Virus record (IMG/VR): IMGVR_UViG_3300030328_002316
Span: 1 to 45,698 of that record
Source of the DNA: a virus
Length of the DNA: 45,698 nucleotides
Direction: 5' to 3' (one strand)
Shown here: positions 22,285 to 30,354 of the stretch, piece by piece
Position numbering within the stretch: position 1 is the stretch's first letter
Layout of the letters: every line of letters begins with the position of its first letter
Notes under the pieces: generated by a model
What the model saw: the letters and a program-made list of their open reading frames with translations, nothing else
Database searches by the model: none
What the model was told of the DNA's origin: nothing
Program-made: the position numbers and the translations under genes

Positions 22285-23352
22285 ATGAGCATTTATTTTG
22301 ATAGTAAAAAAGGCGCAACAGGCAAAGAGCTGTTTGCACTAAATAAACAATGGGATGAGCTTTCATACTTCCGTCAAGCTGGTGCTGCTGACTCAGTTAA
22401 GCTGCTTGATGGCTTAGGTGAAACTTTTGGCATTAACAAAGCTAAAGACGGCTTAACAGTTAACAACCTGCGCGTTGATGAAATGTATCGCATGGTTGAT
22501 GGTACTGCTACTGGTGAAGATCGTGATTGGGGTAATCAAACTCTATTAGGTCGCTTAATGGCTGGCGCTCAAACTGTAAATATAGGTAAAAAAGTTGTTG
22601 AGTCTCGCCGCTACAGTGAGGCTGGTCGAGTTACTCGTTCAATGTCTGGTCAAACTGACATCCAAATGGATAAAACAGAAAGCAACTACCAAAAGACAGT
22701 TATCCCAATCTTTGACGCTGGTTACGGTCGTGATTTCCGCGATGTTGAAGCTATGCGCTCAGAGCTATTGCCAGCACTTGCAGAAGATTCACAAGAAATT
22801 GAGTTTTCATTGCTTGAAGATGTAAATGATTACTTGTGGAATGGTGATGCAGGTTTAGTTGTTGATGGCACTAGTTGGTCAGGTGTTAAGTCTGATACAA
22901 GCATTGCTTCATACACGCTGTTAACTGACTTAACTACTGCTACTGCGAAAGAAACAACAGATGAGCTTTTAGCTGTAATTGATGTGTTACGTATTAACAA
23001 TGATAAATCTGGCCCTTTTGATTTATTCGTATCGCCTCAAATTATGTCTCACATGCAGTCTTTAGCAACTGAAAATACAAGTGGCTTTATGAATATCTTG
23101 TTGGCTGTGCGTGCGTTAATCCCTGAGTTTGCTACAATTCAGGTTGACGCTAAGCTGCAAGGTAATCAAGTGTTTGCTTCTGTAATTGGCACTCAAGGCT
23201 TGCACGCTAAAGTTGGTATGATGATGTCTAGCTACCAAATGCCACGCTTTAAGCATAACGACCCTTACCAATTTGTTAAATGGTTTGCTGCTGGCTTCCA
23301 GTCTAAAAACACATTTAGCGGTAAGAAGTCATCAGTTTACGCATCATCTTAA
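22285..23352 (+). CDS. Major capsid protein
   Basis: 355 residues. Two adjacent ATGs (22282, 22285) follow AAGGGG; the second has the better spacing. The sequence (RVDEMYRMVDGTATGEDRDW, YQKTVIPIFDAGYGRDFRDV, FDLFVSPQIMSHMQSLATE, QGLHAKVGMMMSSYQMPRF) looks like an encapsulin-like HK97-fold major capsid of the group that accompanies DUF2213 proteins. It directly follows the protease/scaffold and decoration genes. Confidence 0.82.
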   Translation: MSIYFDSKKGATGKELFALNKQWDELSYFRQAGAADSVKLLDGLGETFGINKAKDGLTVNNLRVDEMYRMVDGTATGEDRDWGNQTLLGRLMAGAQTVNIGKKVVESRRYSEAGRVTRSMSGQTDIQMDKTESNYQKTVIPIFDAGYGRDFRDVEAMRSELLPALAEDSQEIEFSLLEDVNDYLWNGDAGLVVDGTSWSGVKSDTSIASYTLLTDLTTATAKETTDELLAVIDVLRINNDKSGPFDLFVSPQIMSHMQSLATENTSGFMNILLAVRALIPEFATIQVDAKLQGNQVFASVIGTQGLHAKVGMMMSSYQMPRFKHNDPYQFVKWFAAGFQSKNTFSGKKSSVYASS

Positions 23353-23366
23353 TTGAGGTTTGACCT

Positions 23367-23597
23367 GTGAAAGTTAACGTAACCAAAGCAGGTCATTACA
23401 TCAAAGTAGATGGTGTAACGACTGAGCTTGAAAAAGGAGAGCAAGAGATTGCTGATTCTGTAGCTGAAAAAATGGTTAAGTCTGGTTTTGCTGAGGCGGT
23501 AAAAGTTGAAGTTAAATTGGAAGATATTAAGGAAGAGGAAGAGGTAAAGGCTGAAGTTAAGCCCACACCTAAAAAGACCGCATCAACCAAAAAGTAA
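23367..23597 (+). CDS. Small head-associated protein
   Basis: 76 residues. VTKAGHYIKVDGVTTELEKG then EQEIADSVAEKMVKSGFAEA forms a compact domain common after capsid genes in phages; the end is a Glu/Lys low-complexity tail (EEEEVKAEVKPTPKKTASTKK, trimmed here to its start). Role unknown. Last gene before a terminator. Confidence 0.55.
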   Translation: MKVNVTKAGHYIKVDGVTTELEKGEQEIADSVAEKMVKSGFAEAVKVEVKLEDIKEEEEVKAEVKPTPKKTASTKK

Positions 23598-23615
23598 TTT
23601 AACTTGCTAAATAAA

Positions 23616-23640
23616 GCCCTGCCATTGTGCAGGGTTTTTT
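23616..23640 (+). terminator. Intrinsic terminator after capsid genes
   Basis: CCCTGC (23617-23622), loop CATTGT, GCAGGG (23629-23634), TTTTTT. It ends the capsid operon before a new late promoter. Confidence 0.85.
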
Positions 23641-23669
23641 ATGCCTATAGCGCGATAAAAATCTTAGCA

Positions 23670-23678
23670 TGTTATAAT
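23670..23678 (+). promoter_or_regulatory. Late-type extended -10 promoter (TGT-TATAAT)
   Basis: TGTTATAAT ends 43 bases before the SGNH hydrolase start and has no evident -35. Confidence 0.6.
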
Positions 23679-23720
23679 TTAACTAATAACTTGCATTCAA
23701 CATAAATAAAGGGGCTTAAA

Positions 23721-25067
23721 ATGCCAATTGTAACTAAATTCTTTCTAGCTGGTAGCGAGCCTCCTGCTGCTATAAATTACGATACTATAGTTGGTGTAGG
23801 TGCATCAATAACGCAAGGTATGTTTGATGGTAAATATTTCGAGTCTTCTTTCAGGGGGGTTAATTTCTCAACATCATCAACTGGCGGCGCTACACTTCAA
23901 AACATAATAGACAACGTTCAAAGCTTTATAGATTTAGCAAGCGGAAGAACTCTTTTCATTATGCATGCAGGTGGCAATGATTGTACAGGATTAACTAGTG
24001 CAGGTGGTACAGAAGATGGTGCTACTGGTACTGTAATCGACTATTTAAGTATTGAGCAATCTAATAGAGATGCAACGGAAGCAAGGTACAGGCAGCTTAT
24101 AGGACTGCTTAAGCCTCATGGAGATCTAGCTATAGCCAATTTAACTTTTAGAGACTATAAAGGTCAAGTTTTACCGCTGCAAGACCCATCAAGTGTTGGT
24201 TCTGGTAGTTGGAATGATGAGCTTTTAAATCCACTGATACAAGAGCTTGCACCAGAGTGGTATAGCAATGGATCGCCTGTATTTGATTACTACAACACGG
24301 TTTTATCAAACCCAGATGTATTAGATATTGATGATAATGTTCATATGTATGATGATAGAACATATGTACCTGTTGATGGTGGGTACCCTAGCGGCATAGG
24401 TAGTAAAACTATACGAGATTACATGATTAAGACGCTTGGAGAAGTTGGAGCAATACCAAGCGCTCCATTTGACAAATCTATTTACAGCAACAGAATAAGA
24501 ATCAATATAGGTAACACTATAGGTGTTGTTAATAGACCCTTTTACAACGGTGAAGATAACAATATAGCCATAGAAAATGCAACGCTACCACCTACAAACC
24601 TAGTTAGTTATGATGACTCAAAGCTAGTGGGGACACCTGTTTTATCGCTTAACACAACTGAAAACGGGTTTTCAAGCAGAATTAACTTAGATACTAATTT
24701 TCTGTCGTTCAGCGAAGGTTTGCTTGATGGTAACGCCTTATCAAGTTCACTTTCATGCCCTAACAGCGAAACTTTTGAGTTAAAAATTACAAACATAGGT
24801 AAGGGGAGGGTTTCTCTAGCTGGACTAAGGCAAACCACATCGAGAGACGATGCAGTATATAGTACGGAGTACACTATAACAGATGATAACGGCTCAACAT
24901 CAAAAGTTACAGGCTCTAGCTGGGATTCAGCATCACCAGATCCATTCGATCAATTTGTTGAGATTGACTATGACACCAGCGTTTCTGGAGAGCTGACTAT
25001 ATCAATATCTGGCGTTGGTAGTAACGGTTTTGGATATATATCATCTATAAATATAGATATTGAATAA
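23721..25067 (+). CDS. SGNH/GDSL-type hydrolase with beta-rich C-terminal domain
   Basis: 448 residues. Residues about 20-250 are an SGNH hydrolase: block I VGVGASITQG with Ser29 as nucleophile, an Asn-type region around TSSTGGATLQN, block III HAGGND, and an Asp/His region DIDDNVHMYDDRTY that could supply the last catalytic pair. The C-terminal 190 residues are beta and may bind a surface or sugar. In virions such enzymes deacetylate O-antigen or capsule. It lies in a late unit with two likely structural proteins, so a virion location is probable. Confidence 0.75.
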   Translation: MPIVTKFFLAGSEPPAAINYDTIVGVGASITQGMFDGKYFESSFRGVNFSTSSTGGATLQNIIDNVQSFIDLASGRTLFIMHAGGNDCTGLTSAGGTEDGATGTVIDYLSIEQSNRDATEARYRQLIGLLKPHGDLAIANLTFRDYKGQVLPLQDPSSVGSGSWNDELLNPLIQELAPEWYSNGSPVFDYYNTVLSNPDVLDIDDNVHMYDDRTYVPVDGGYPSGIGSKTIRDYMIKTLGEVGAIPSAPFDKSIYSNRIRINIGNTIGVVNRPFYNGEDNNIAIENATLPPTNLVSYDDSKLVGTPVLSLNTTENGFSSRINLDTNFLSFSEGLLDGNALSSSLSCPNSETFELKITNIGKGRVSLAGLRQTTSRDDAVYSTEYTITDDNGSTSKVTGSSWDSASPDPFDQFVEIDYDTSVSGELTISISGVGSNGFGYISSINIDIE

Positions 25068-25116
25068 ACCACGCCGCATTAATTTGCGGTGGTACTTAAC
25101 ACATTGAGGATTTACC

Positions 25117-25398
25117 ATGGCGACTAGGCCGAATATCAAGATTTCAAAAGGCGTGGACAATGATGTTTACGCACTACTTAATGCGCAGGCGGGCTATCCT
25201 GCTGTAACAGTTGGTACGCCTTTGCGCATTCAGAATAAAGGTGGGCCAGATGTTTACATACATGAAGCTACTGAATCAATTGAAGCTGTCGGAGGAACAA
25301 CGGTGCACGCCAATTTACAAACTATAACGTCAGACAGTGCAGTAGGTGTAATTGCAACATGTATTGCTAATACTGTTATTAATGTCGAGGTGCTGTAA
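25117..25398 (+). CDS. Probable small virion protein
   Basis: 93 residues, beta (NIKISKGVDNDVYALLNAQA, GTPLRIQNKGGPDVYIHEAT). Its stop overlaps the next start, and the pair resembles gene pairs in marine phages that encode capsid- or tail-surface proteins. No exact family. Confidence 0.45.
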   Translation: MATRPNIKISKGVDNDVYALLNAQAGYPAVTVGTPLRIQNKGGPDVYIHEATESIEAVGGTTVHANLQTITSDSAVGVIATCIANTVINVEVL

Positions 25399-25949
25399 TG
25401 AGCGCGCTATTTGGCTCAACTATCGGGCTTCTCATTAAGAAGCTGCTTACTGGCGACACGCTTGAAAATGCAAGGTTAAGAGTTGACGTTGCGCAGACTG
25501 GATTTTGGGAAGGTCGAGAGTTCAGGCTAGAGCGTGAAATAGCAGGCCCAACTGTAATTAAGTTTGTAGCTCCGATTAACTTTATATTGCAGTTGCAGGC
25601 ATTTGCTAGTCACGATGGAGAAGCTACGTTAGCAGTTTACTCTGACACTCAGGGTTCTGAGGATGGTACTTTTGAATCGCTAACGCCAAACCCAAACAAC
25701 GCAATGAGTACAACGCCAAGCTATACTCCGCAAATAACACTATCAACAGGTGGAACATTCACGCCTACAGATACAGACCCAAACTTTGCACGTGAGTTTA
25801 TTAGGGTTGTATCGTCTAGCGCTACCGCCCAACGTAGCACTGTTGGTGGTTCTGGTGTAAAGGAAAGGGGTTTAGGTGCAAATACTTACTACTTAGTTTT
25901 CACTGGCTCAAAATCATCATACCGGTTAATTTACGAAGAAAGACCATAA
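25398..25949 (+). CDS. Probable virion surface/fibre protein
   Basis: 183 residues, beta-rich with Ser/Thr-rich repeats (STTPSYTPQITLSTGGTFTP) and an N-terminal helix. It overlaps the preceding gene and precedes a bidirectional terminator. Structural role is inferred from composition and its late operon. Confidence 0.45.
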   Translation: MSALFGSTIGLLIKKLLTGDTLENARLRVDVAQTGFWEGREFRLEREIAGPTVIKFVAPINFILQLQAFASHDGEATLAVYSDTQGSEDGTFESLTPNPNNAMSTTPSYTPQITLSTGGTFTPTDTDPNFAREFIRVVSSSATAQRSTVGGSGVKERGLGANTYYLVFTGSKSSYRLIYEERP

Positions 25950-25952
25950 CAA

Positions 25953-25975
25953 AAAGCCCTCATTGCGAGGGCTTT
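25953..25975. terminator. Bidirectional intrinsic terminator
   Basis: AAAGCCCTC, loop ATTGC, GAGGGCTTT, with T-rich sequence to the right and A-rich sequence to the left. It serves the rightward virion genes and the leftward cassette B gene ending at 25983. Confidence 0.85.
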
Positions 25976-25982
25976 GTTTTCG

Positions 25983-26174
25983 CTAATAACCTATGGCTAT
26001 TAGCATTAAGCCTACCACGAATAAGGTAATAACTAGAAATGTAAGTATCATTAGCGAAGCATCACCAAAATTATTAACCTTTACGCTTTCATCAAGCAAT
26101 AATGCAGAAGCGAATGGCATTAACATAAAGCAAAACACAGATGACAAAATAAGATTCATTCCTATCGATTCCAT
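25983..26174 (-). CDS. Small two-helix membrane protein
   Basis: 63 residues with two hydrophobic helices (LILSSVFCFMLMPFASALLL and MILTFLVITLFVVGLMLIAI). AAGGA precedes the ATG. It follows the phosphoesterase gene closely. Unknown role. Confidence 0.55.
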   Translation of the reverse strand: MESIGMNLILSSVFCFMLMPFASALLLDESVKVNNFGDASLMILTFLVITLFVVGLMLIAIGY

Positions 26175-26183
26175 AATATTTCC

Positions 26184-27377
26184 TTAACCTAAAGTGTAAA
26201 TGTGTTTTGGTGCATCTTTGTAACCTAGCATTGCCGGTGTAATACTATGCTCTGTCATGTATCCAAATTCACGATGGTAAATAATAACCACTGCACCGCG
26301 TTTTGATAGCCAGCCACCTGAGCTTGCATGCGCGTCTGGGGCTGATAAAGTTTGATGCTGCGTCATTATCATAAGATTAGTTTCAAGCTGTTTGCGGTGT
26401 TGGTAATGACCCGTATGCCCGTAACAATATTCACATGCAAACATTATCTCGCGGAACTTACCTGCAAACACCTGCGGCAATGCTTCAAAGCGCTTTTTAT
26501 GTGAGTGGTGAGCGAATATACCAACCTTGCCAAACTTAAAGGCATAGTATGGGTCGATTGAAGTATCAACAGTTACACGCTTTTCATCTTCATAGAATAC
26601 AGTTAGAAACTCACGCATCCACGCGCTACCTGATTCGTCATGATTACCCTCAGCAAATATGCAATGCACTTTGCCATGCTTCTCTAATAGCATGTTGATA
26701 ATTTGACGGGTTACACGAATACATGCACGCACTAACTTTTGATAGCGACTATCAGCGTCCAGCACATGACCGTGAGCGGGCGTGACAGCTTTTAATCCGT
26801 CCCAGTGTAGAAAGTCACCTATCTGCATTAATACTGCTTGCTCTGTGTCTGGCGTTTTATCCATCGTAGCTATAAACCAATCAAGCAGCATTTGTTCAGC
26901 TAGCTTTATATTCCACTTGCCGCCGGTTTCTTCTGCGTCCGCTAGCATGCCTAAGTGATAATCAGTGATAGTGTATTGGGCTAATAAATCACTGTTAGTG
27001 TGACTAGGTTTATTTGTTGGTACGTGGCGGGGTAAGTCTTTTTTCAGCTCATCGGCTAAGTCGCTTACTAATTTAATCGACTCAACTTCACGCTTGCCGT
27101 ATTTAATCCAAATCGGCTTGCCATGCTCATTAACTTGCATATCAGATACGCCGTTAATGTTTGGGTTTTGCTTTATGATATTGACTATGTTTTCAATCGA
27201 TGGGTCGATATTGCTTAGTTTGGCATTCACTAGCCTGATTTGTTTGCGCAAAGTTGAGCGGTGTAAGTTAATGCTTTTAGCAGCTTTGGTAACATTGCCA
27301 TTACAGTTAATTAGCGCCTGCATGGCTTGTAATTGCTTTTCAGTACAGCTTTTACGTAGTGCATCCGTTATAATCAT
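26184..27377 (-). CDS. HTH plus calcineurin-like metallophosphoesterase protein
   Basis: 397 residues. N-terminal HTH (QALINCNGNVTKAAKSINLH then RSTLRKQIRL). From about residue 135 a metallophosphoesterase core appears: DYHLGMLAD, MQIGDFLHWDG, AEGNHDESG, HHSHKK and YGHTGHYQHR, giving the metal-binding Asp/His/Asn set. Fused proteins of this kind are seen in several phages and often carry uninformative names. It could be a DNA-directed phosphatase or nuclease. GGAGAAG precedes the ATG. Confidence 0.75.
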   Translation of the reverse strand: MIITDALRKSCTEKQLQAMQALINCNGNVTKAAKSINLHRSTLRKQIRLVNAKLSNIDPSIENIVNIIKQNPNINGVSDMQVNEHGKPIWIKYGKREVESIKLVSDLADELKKDLPRHVPTNKPSHTNSDLLAQYTITDYHLGMLADAEETGGKWNIKLAEQMLLDWFIATMDKTPDTEQAVLMQIGDFLHWDGLKAVTPAHGHVLDADSRYQKLVRACIRVTRQIINMLLEKHGKVHCIFAEGNHDESGSAWMREFLTVFYEDEKRVTVDTSIDPYYAFKFGKVGIFAHHSHKKRFEALPQVFAGKFREIMFACEYCYGHTGHYQHRKQLETNLMIMTQHQTLSAPDAHASSGGWLSKRGAVVIIYHREFGYMTEHSITPAMLGYKDAPKHIYTLG

Positions 27378-27399
27378 TTTTCTTCTCCGTAACTTGTTG

Positions 27400-27423
27400 C
27401 GGTTACATGGTGGAATGTAACCG
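27400..27423. other. Perfect 9-bp intercistronic hairpin
   Basis: CGGTTACAT and ATGTAACCG flank a 6-base loop (GGTGGA on plus, TCCACC in the leftward RNA). There is no T-run. It sits just before the phosphoesterase gene in the leftward message and may control its translation. Confidence 0.6.
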
Positions 27424-27430
27424 TATTTGG

Positions 27431-27616
27431 TTATTTAAGCTCAGTAAGTATCAGCTTAACTCCGCCGCCCTCAACTTCTTTTACATCGAACTGCTGCATG
27501 GTCTTTGCTGCCAGCATTGTTACAGCCTTAACCATTGACTCGCTAGATATTTCATTTTCATCATCAAGCTCGATTAGGTGGTCGGCAATGCTCTTTGCTA
27601 TTTGATTTGCGTTCAT
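27431..27616 (-). CDS. Hypothetical 61-residue protein
   Basis: ATG 27616 with GGGGTG upstream. Acidic helical start (NQIAKSIADHLIELDDENEI), then a short beta end. No family recognised. Confidence 0.5.
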   Translation of the reverse strand: MNANQIAKSIADHLIELDDENEISSESMVKAVTMLAAKTMQQFDVKEVEGGGVKLILTELK

Positions 27617-27617
27617 A

Positions 27618-27809
27618 TCAACACCCCATAAATACATTTGGTTGACTTTTCCAGCCTCTTGCGCGGCGGTCGATTACCTTTTTAGGCTTTGCATTGCTAG
27701 TAGCGGCAATTACCCAAATAGGTCTATATTCGTGCTTTACTCTAGGTACGTGCGTGCTGCTCATTGCGCGACTAGTTTGTGTAAAGCTTAAATCTGACAT
27801 GTTGTTCAT
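27618..27809 (-). CDS. Hypothetical basic protein
   Basis: 63 residues, AGGA eight bases upstream of ATG 27809. Basic, with PKKVIDRRARGWKSQP near the end. It ends two bases before the next gene. No family recognised. Confidence 0.45.
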   Translation of the reverse strand: MNNMSDLSFTQTSRAMSSTHVPRVKHEYRPIWVIAATSNAKPKKVIDRRARGWKSQPNVFMGC

Positions 27810-27858
27810 ATTTATTATCCTATTTTACTTATTTGCGCGACTGCAATGCCGCTAAAAA

Positions 27859-28410
27859 TTAAATTTTTGGTGTCTCAATTCTTTTATTACCTTGGTACCA
27901 AGATAATATCTCTTTCTTGTTGCCAATAAGCTCGTTAAGAGTCTCTAGCGCCGATAAAATATCACCTGGAATACAACTATCATCGCCACCTTCTGGAAAT
28001 TCATCTTCCCAATAATCAGCTTCAACTTGACGCATGTAATTAGGCTCGCACAACACCAAGCGCAAATTATTTGGGTTTAATTCATTGTTCGTGACGTAAT
28101 CAGAAAAACTATCAAAATCAAAAAAGAATTCATCTGTGTCGAAAATAGCGAAAGGATGCTTACCATCCCACTCAACTAATTCGTACGATTTAAATTTTTC
28201 TAATCTGCCTTTTTTGTGGCAACTCTCGCAGTAAGAATTAACTAAAATTTCACCGCCGCATTTTTCGCAGTTTTTATGAGTGCAGCCGCAGTATCTAGCT
28301 AAATGCTCGTTATCACCAAAGAATCGACCATCACTAGAAACCCAACCTGAAATACCAGTTTTAAACTGAGCTGCTTCATCAGAAGCATAAAAAATCTTTT
28401 TTTCTTTCAT
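27859..28410 (-). CDS. Zinc-ribbon-containing hypothetical protein
   Basis: 183 residues. Residues about 40-68 hold CGCTHKNCEKCGG and YCESCHKKG, a zinc ribbon. The rest is acidic with ELVEWDGKHPFAIFDTDEFF, and resembles phage proteins of unknown role. TAAGGA precedes the ATG. Confidence 0.6.
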   Translation of the reverse strand: MKEKKIFYASDEAAQFKTGISGWVSSDGRFFGDNEHLARYCGCTHKNCEKCGGEILVNSYCESCHKKGRLEKFKSYELVEWDGKHPFAIFDTDEFFFDFDSFSDYVTNNELNPNNLRLVLCEPNYMRQVEADYWEDEFPEGGDDSCIPGDILSALETLNELIGNKKEILSWYQGNKRIETPKI

Positions 28411-28439
28411 TGCTTAATCCTTAATATTATTAGTTTAAT

Positions 28440-28703
28440 TTACTTTGCGTATTTCATGCCTTGCCTTTCTGGCTTTGACATTAGATCTATTAATTTGTTT
28501 ATATCAGATAACTTACTTGGCTTGTGCTCTATAAATATATCAGATGAATTTTTCAATAATGAAGACCAAACACCAAGCTCATTAAAAAACCTAACCCCAC
28601 CTGAGCAGACAGATATATATTTAATTTCATCAGTTACATAGTCTGTACCATGTGGAGCATTGTCGCGAATAGATTTTAACTCTCCTAAACTTAAATCAAT
28701 CAT
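28440..28703 (-). CDS. Hypothetical 87-residue protein
   Basis: GGAGAG precedes the ATG and the upstream stop overlaps it (ATGA). SLGELKSIRDNAPHGTDYVT suggests a short alpha/beta protein. No family recognised. Confidence 0.5.
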   Translation of the reverse strand: MIDLSLGELKSIRDNAPHGTDYVTDEIKYISVCSGGVRFFNELGVWSSLLKNSSDIFIEHKPSKLSDINKLIDLMSKPERQGMKYAK

Positions 28704-28819
28704 TTCTTCTCTCCAGTTAAATATTCATCTTCGAATTTAGATATTAAAGTAATTACGCCGTACAATAAAAAACATGTACCGGCATATAAAACAGTTAAAA
28801 ACATTTCTACAGGTGTCAT
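28700..28819 (-). CDS. 39-residue single-pass membrane peptide
   Basis: ATG 28819 overlaps the stop of the ANAxLI-type gene, and the end overlaps the next start. MTPVEMFLTVLYAGTCFLLY then GVITLISKF is one membrane helix with an acidic tail. Confidence 0.5.
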   Translation of the reverse strand: MTPVEMFLTVLYAGTCFLLYGVITLISKFEDEYLTGEKK

Positions 28820-29109
28820 GACTCACCCCTTGATTTTGCTAGTAGATTTTCAATATCTCCACCAAATTGAGTAATCGCGTCTGCCAACTCTATCTCGTAA
28901 AGTCCTGAATTAATAGCCTCACTAATCTTAACAAGCATCTCGCGCATCTCAGGCGCACACTCCATAATCTTTGCATTTGCACGCATTGTATTTTTATCAG
29001 TGCCTACAAACTCGTTTTCTATAACCTGCGCAATAGGATTGCCATCAACTTTTATATCTATGTAGTAATCATTCTCTACTGCGTACCAATTACCTTTTGT
29101 TATATTCAT
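28816..29109 (-). CDS. ANAxLI-type small phage protein (paralogue of 9378-9716)
   Basis: 97 residues. ITKGNWYA, RANAKIMECAPEMREMLVKI and LLAKSRGES at the end match the gene at 9378 in order and spacing. Like that gene it is the first one after an early divergent promoter. Role unknown. Confidence 0.65.
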   Translation of the reverse strand: MNITKGNWYAVENDYYIDIKVDGNPIAQVIENEFVGTDKNTMRANAKIMECAPEMREMLVKISEAINSGLYEIELADAITQFGGDIENLLAKSRGES

Positions 29110-29140
29110 TTTTACCGCTCCATTTAATTAACTTGCACTA

Positions 29141-29191
29141 AATTTAATTTAATATAATAGACTTGTCAATAATTAATTTAAGATATATACT
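29141..29191. promoter_or_regulatory. Compact divergent promoter pair B
   Basis: Rightward: TTGTCA (29163-29168), 17 bases, TATACT (29186-29191). Leftward: TTGACA (29169-29164), 17 bases, TAAATT (29146-29141). The shared centre CTTGTCAATAATTRATTT is nearly the same as in pair A. Confidence 0.7.
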
Positions 29192-29221
29192 TTAGCTATC
29201 AAATTAATTGAGGGTATAGAA

Positions 29222-29536
29222 ATGAGAGAGTTAAAATTTAGGCATTACAATCTTTTCACTAATGAAATGCACTATTCGGAAAAAGACTTTCATTGTCTTG
29301 AGCATTACTTTTCAAATCGTGAGTATGATTCAAGTGATGAAATGCAATTCACTGGCTTAAAAGATGAAAGCAGTATTGAGCTTTATGATGGTGATATATA
29401 CGAGCAATGGGGTAAAGTTCAAAAGTGCGAGTTTGACCAAGTGATATATGAAATAGCGGAATGCCTTATATTTGAAGGTGACTTTAAAATTATTGGCAAC
29501 ATATACGAAAACCCAGAATTATTAGAGAGCAAATAA
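29222..29536 (+). CDS. YopX-family protein
   Basis: 104 residues. MRELKFRHYN at the start, MQFTGLKDESSIELYDGDIY in the centre and KIIGNIYENPELL at the end are the three conserved parts of YopX proteins. They are common in phages of many hosts and of unknown function. First gene of the rightward arm of cassette B. Confidence 0.85.
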   Translation: MRELKFRHYNLFTNEMHYSEKDFHCLEHYFSNREYDSSDEMQFTGLKDESSIELYDGDIYEQWGKVQKCEFDQVIYEIAECLIFEGDFKIIGNIYENPELLESK

Positions 29537-30130
29537 ATGACAAAACTATCACAAGATAAAGTTAACGAATTAAAATTACACAGCAAGATTAATAAGCGTG
29601 TACTGCATCCTATGGGTATTAGCTTGATTGGTGCTGAGTTTAAATATGCGCCAGAGCGTAAGGTTAAGGAGCTTGGCGATGTCAGCAACCCACTTGCTAA
29701 GGTTGAGCAGTTTAATTACATTGTGCAGCTATTACGAAGCGTATTATCTGGCACAAACACAAGCGAAAAGGTTATCGAATCTGCGCGCATATATTTATTC
29801 GATAAAGAAACGCATAAAAATAACTTTCCATATGACCGCACAGTAAAATGTAACGGCAAGCGCTTTGCAGTTAATCGCGTTATACCTGCACATAATGTGC
29901 TGTCTAATTGGCCTACTGACACCAAAGGTAAGATTTACGCATGCTCTGCTATTATGGGTGGGCGCGAAGTTAATGAAAGCGTCATGCAGGCAGCTATTGA
30001 GTGTATTGATAAAGGTGTAGGAATTAACCCTGCCGCAACTGCCAATAAAGTTACATACGTGCAGGTAAGTAACATGGTTAACAAAGTTAAACAGTTCTAT
30101 GAGTTTGCAAAGGAATATGGTGATTTATGA
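29537..30130 (+). CDS. Hypothetical 197-residue protein
   Basis: It starts directly after the YopX stop. Helical and basic; PYDRTVKCNGKRFAVNRVIP and VLSNWPTDTKGKIYACSAIM are notable. No family recognised. Confidence 0.55.
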   Translation: MTKLSQDKVNELKLHSKINKRVLHPMGISLIGAEFKYAPERKVKELGDVSNPLAKVEQFNYIVQLLRSVLSGTNTSEKVIESARIYLFDKETHKNNFPYDRTVKCNGKRFAVNRVIPAHNVLSNWPTDTKGKIYACSAIMGGREVNESVMQAAIECIDKGVGINPAATANKVTYVQVSNMVNKVKQFYEFAKEYGDL

Positions 30131-30330
30131 GAAGTCCATACAAAGGTAAAGAAGAAGCTGTTATGAATGCGCTTGTTGAGGCTTGGAATAATTACGTTGA
30201 TTTGGATATAACACATCCACAGCACAATGATGATTTTGGTAAAGGTATACGCGATTGTCAAAATGTAATACAGCATAGGATATTACAGCGAGACTATCCT
30301 GAGACATTCCCTACGCACAAAAGAGATTAA
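30127..30330 (+). CDS. Hypothetical 67-residue helical protein
   Basis: Overlaps the previous stop (ATGA). SPYKGKEEAVMNALVEAWNN, HPQHNDDFGKGIRDCQNVI and RDYPETFP match a widespread small phage protein without known role. Confidence 0.55.
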   Translation: MRSPYKGKEEAVMNALVEAWNNYVDLDITHPQHNDDFGKGIRDCQNVIQHRILQRDYPETFPTHKRD

Positions 30331-30339
30331 TGCTACAAT
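30331..30339 (+). promoter_or_regulatory. Late-type extended -10 promoter (TGC-TACAAT)
   Basis: TGCTACAAT ends 36 bases before the 21-residue gene at 30375 and starts one base after the previous stop codon. Confidence 0.6.
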
Positions 30340-30354
30340 ATAGGCTCTATCAAT

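Noticed and set aside
25993-26187. Plus-strand 64-codon frame
   Set aside because: Antisense of the two-helix membrane gene, which has AAGGA before its start and is co-directional with cassette B.
30127-30330. Cyclic-nucleotide sponge (Acb2/Tad1-type) anti-defence protein
   Set aside because: Size and helical nature are similar but I do not see the family's conserved residues.
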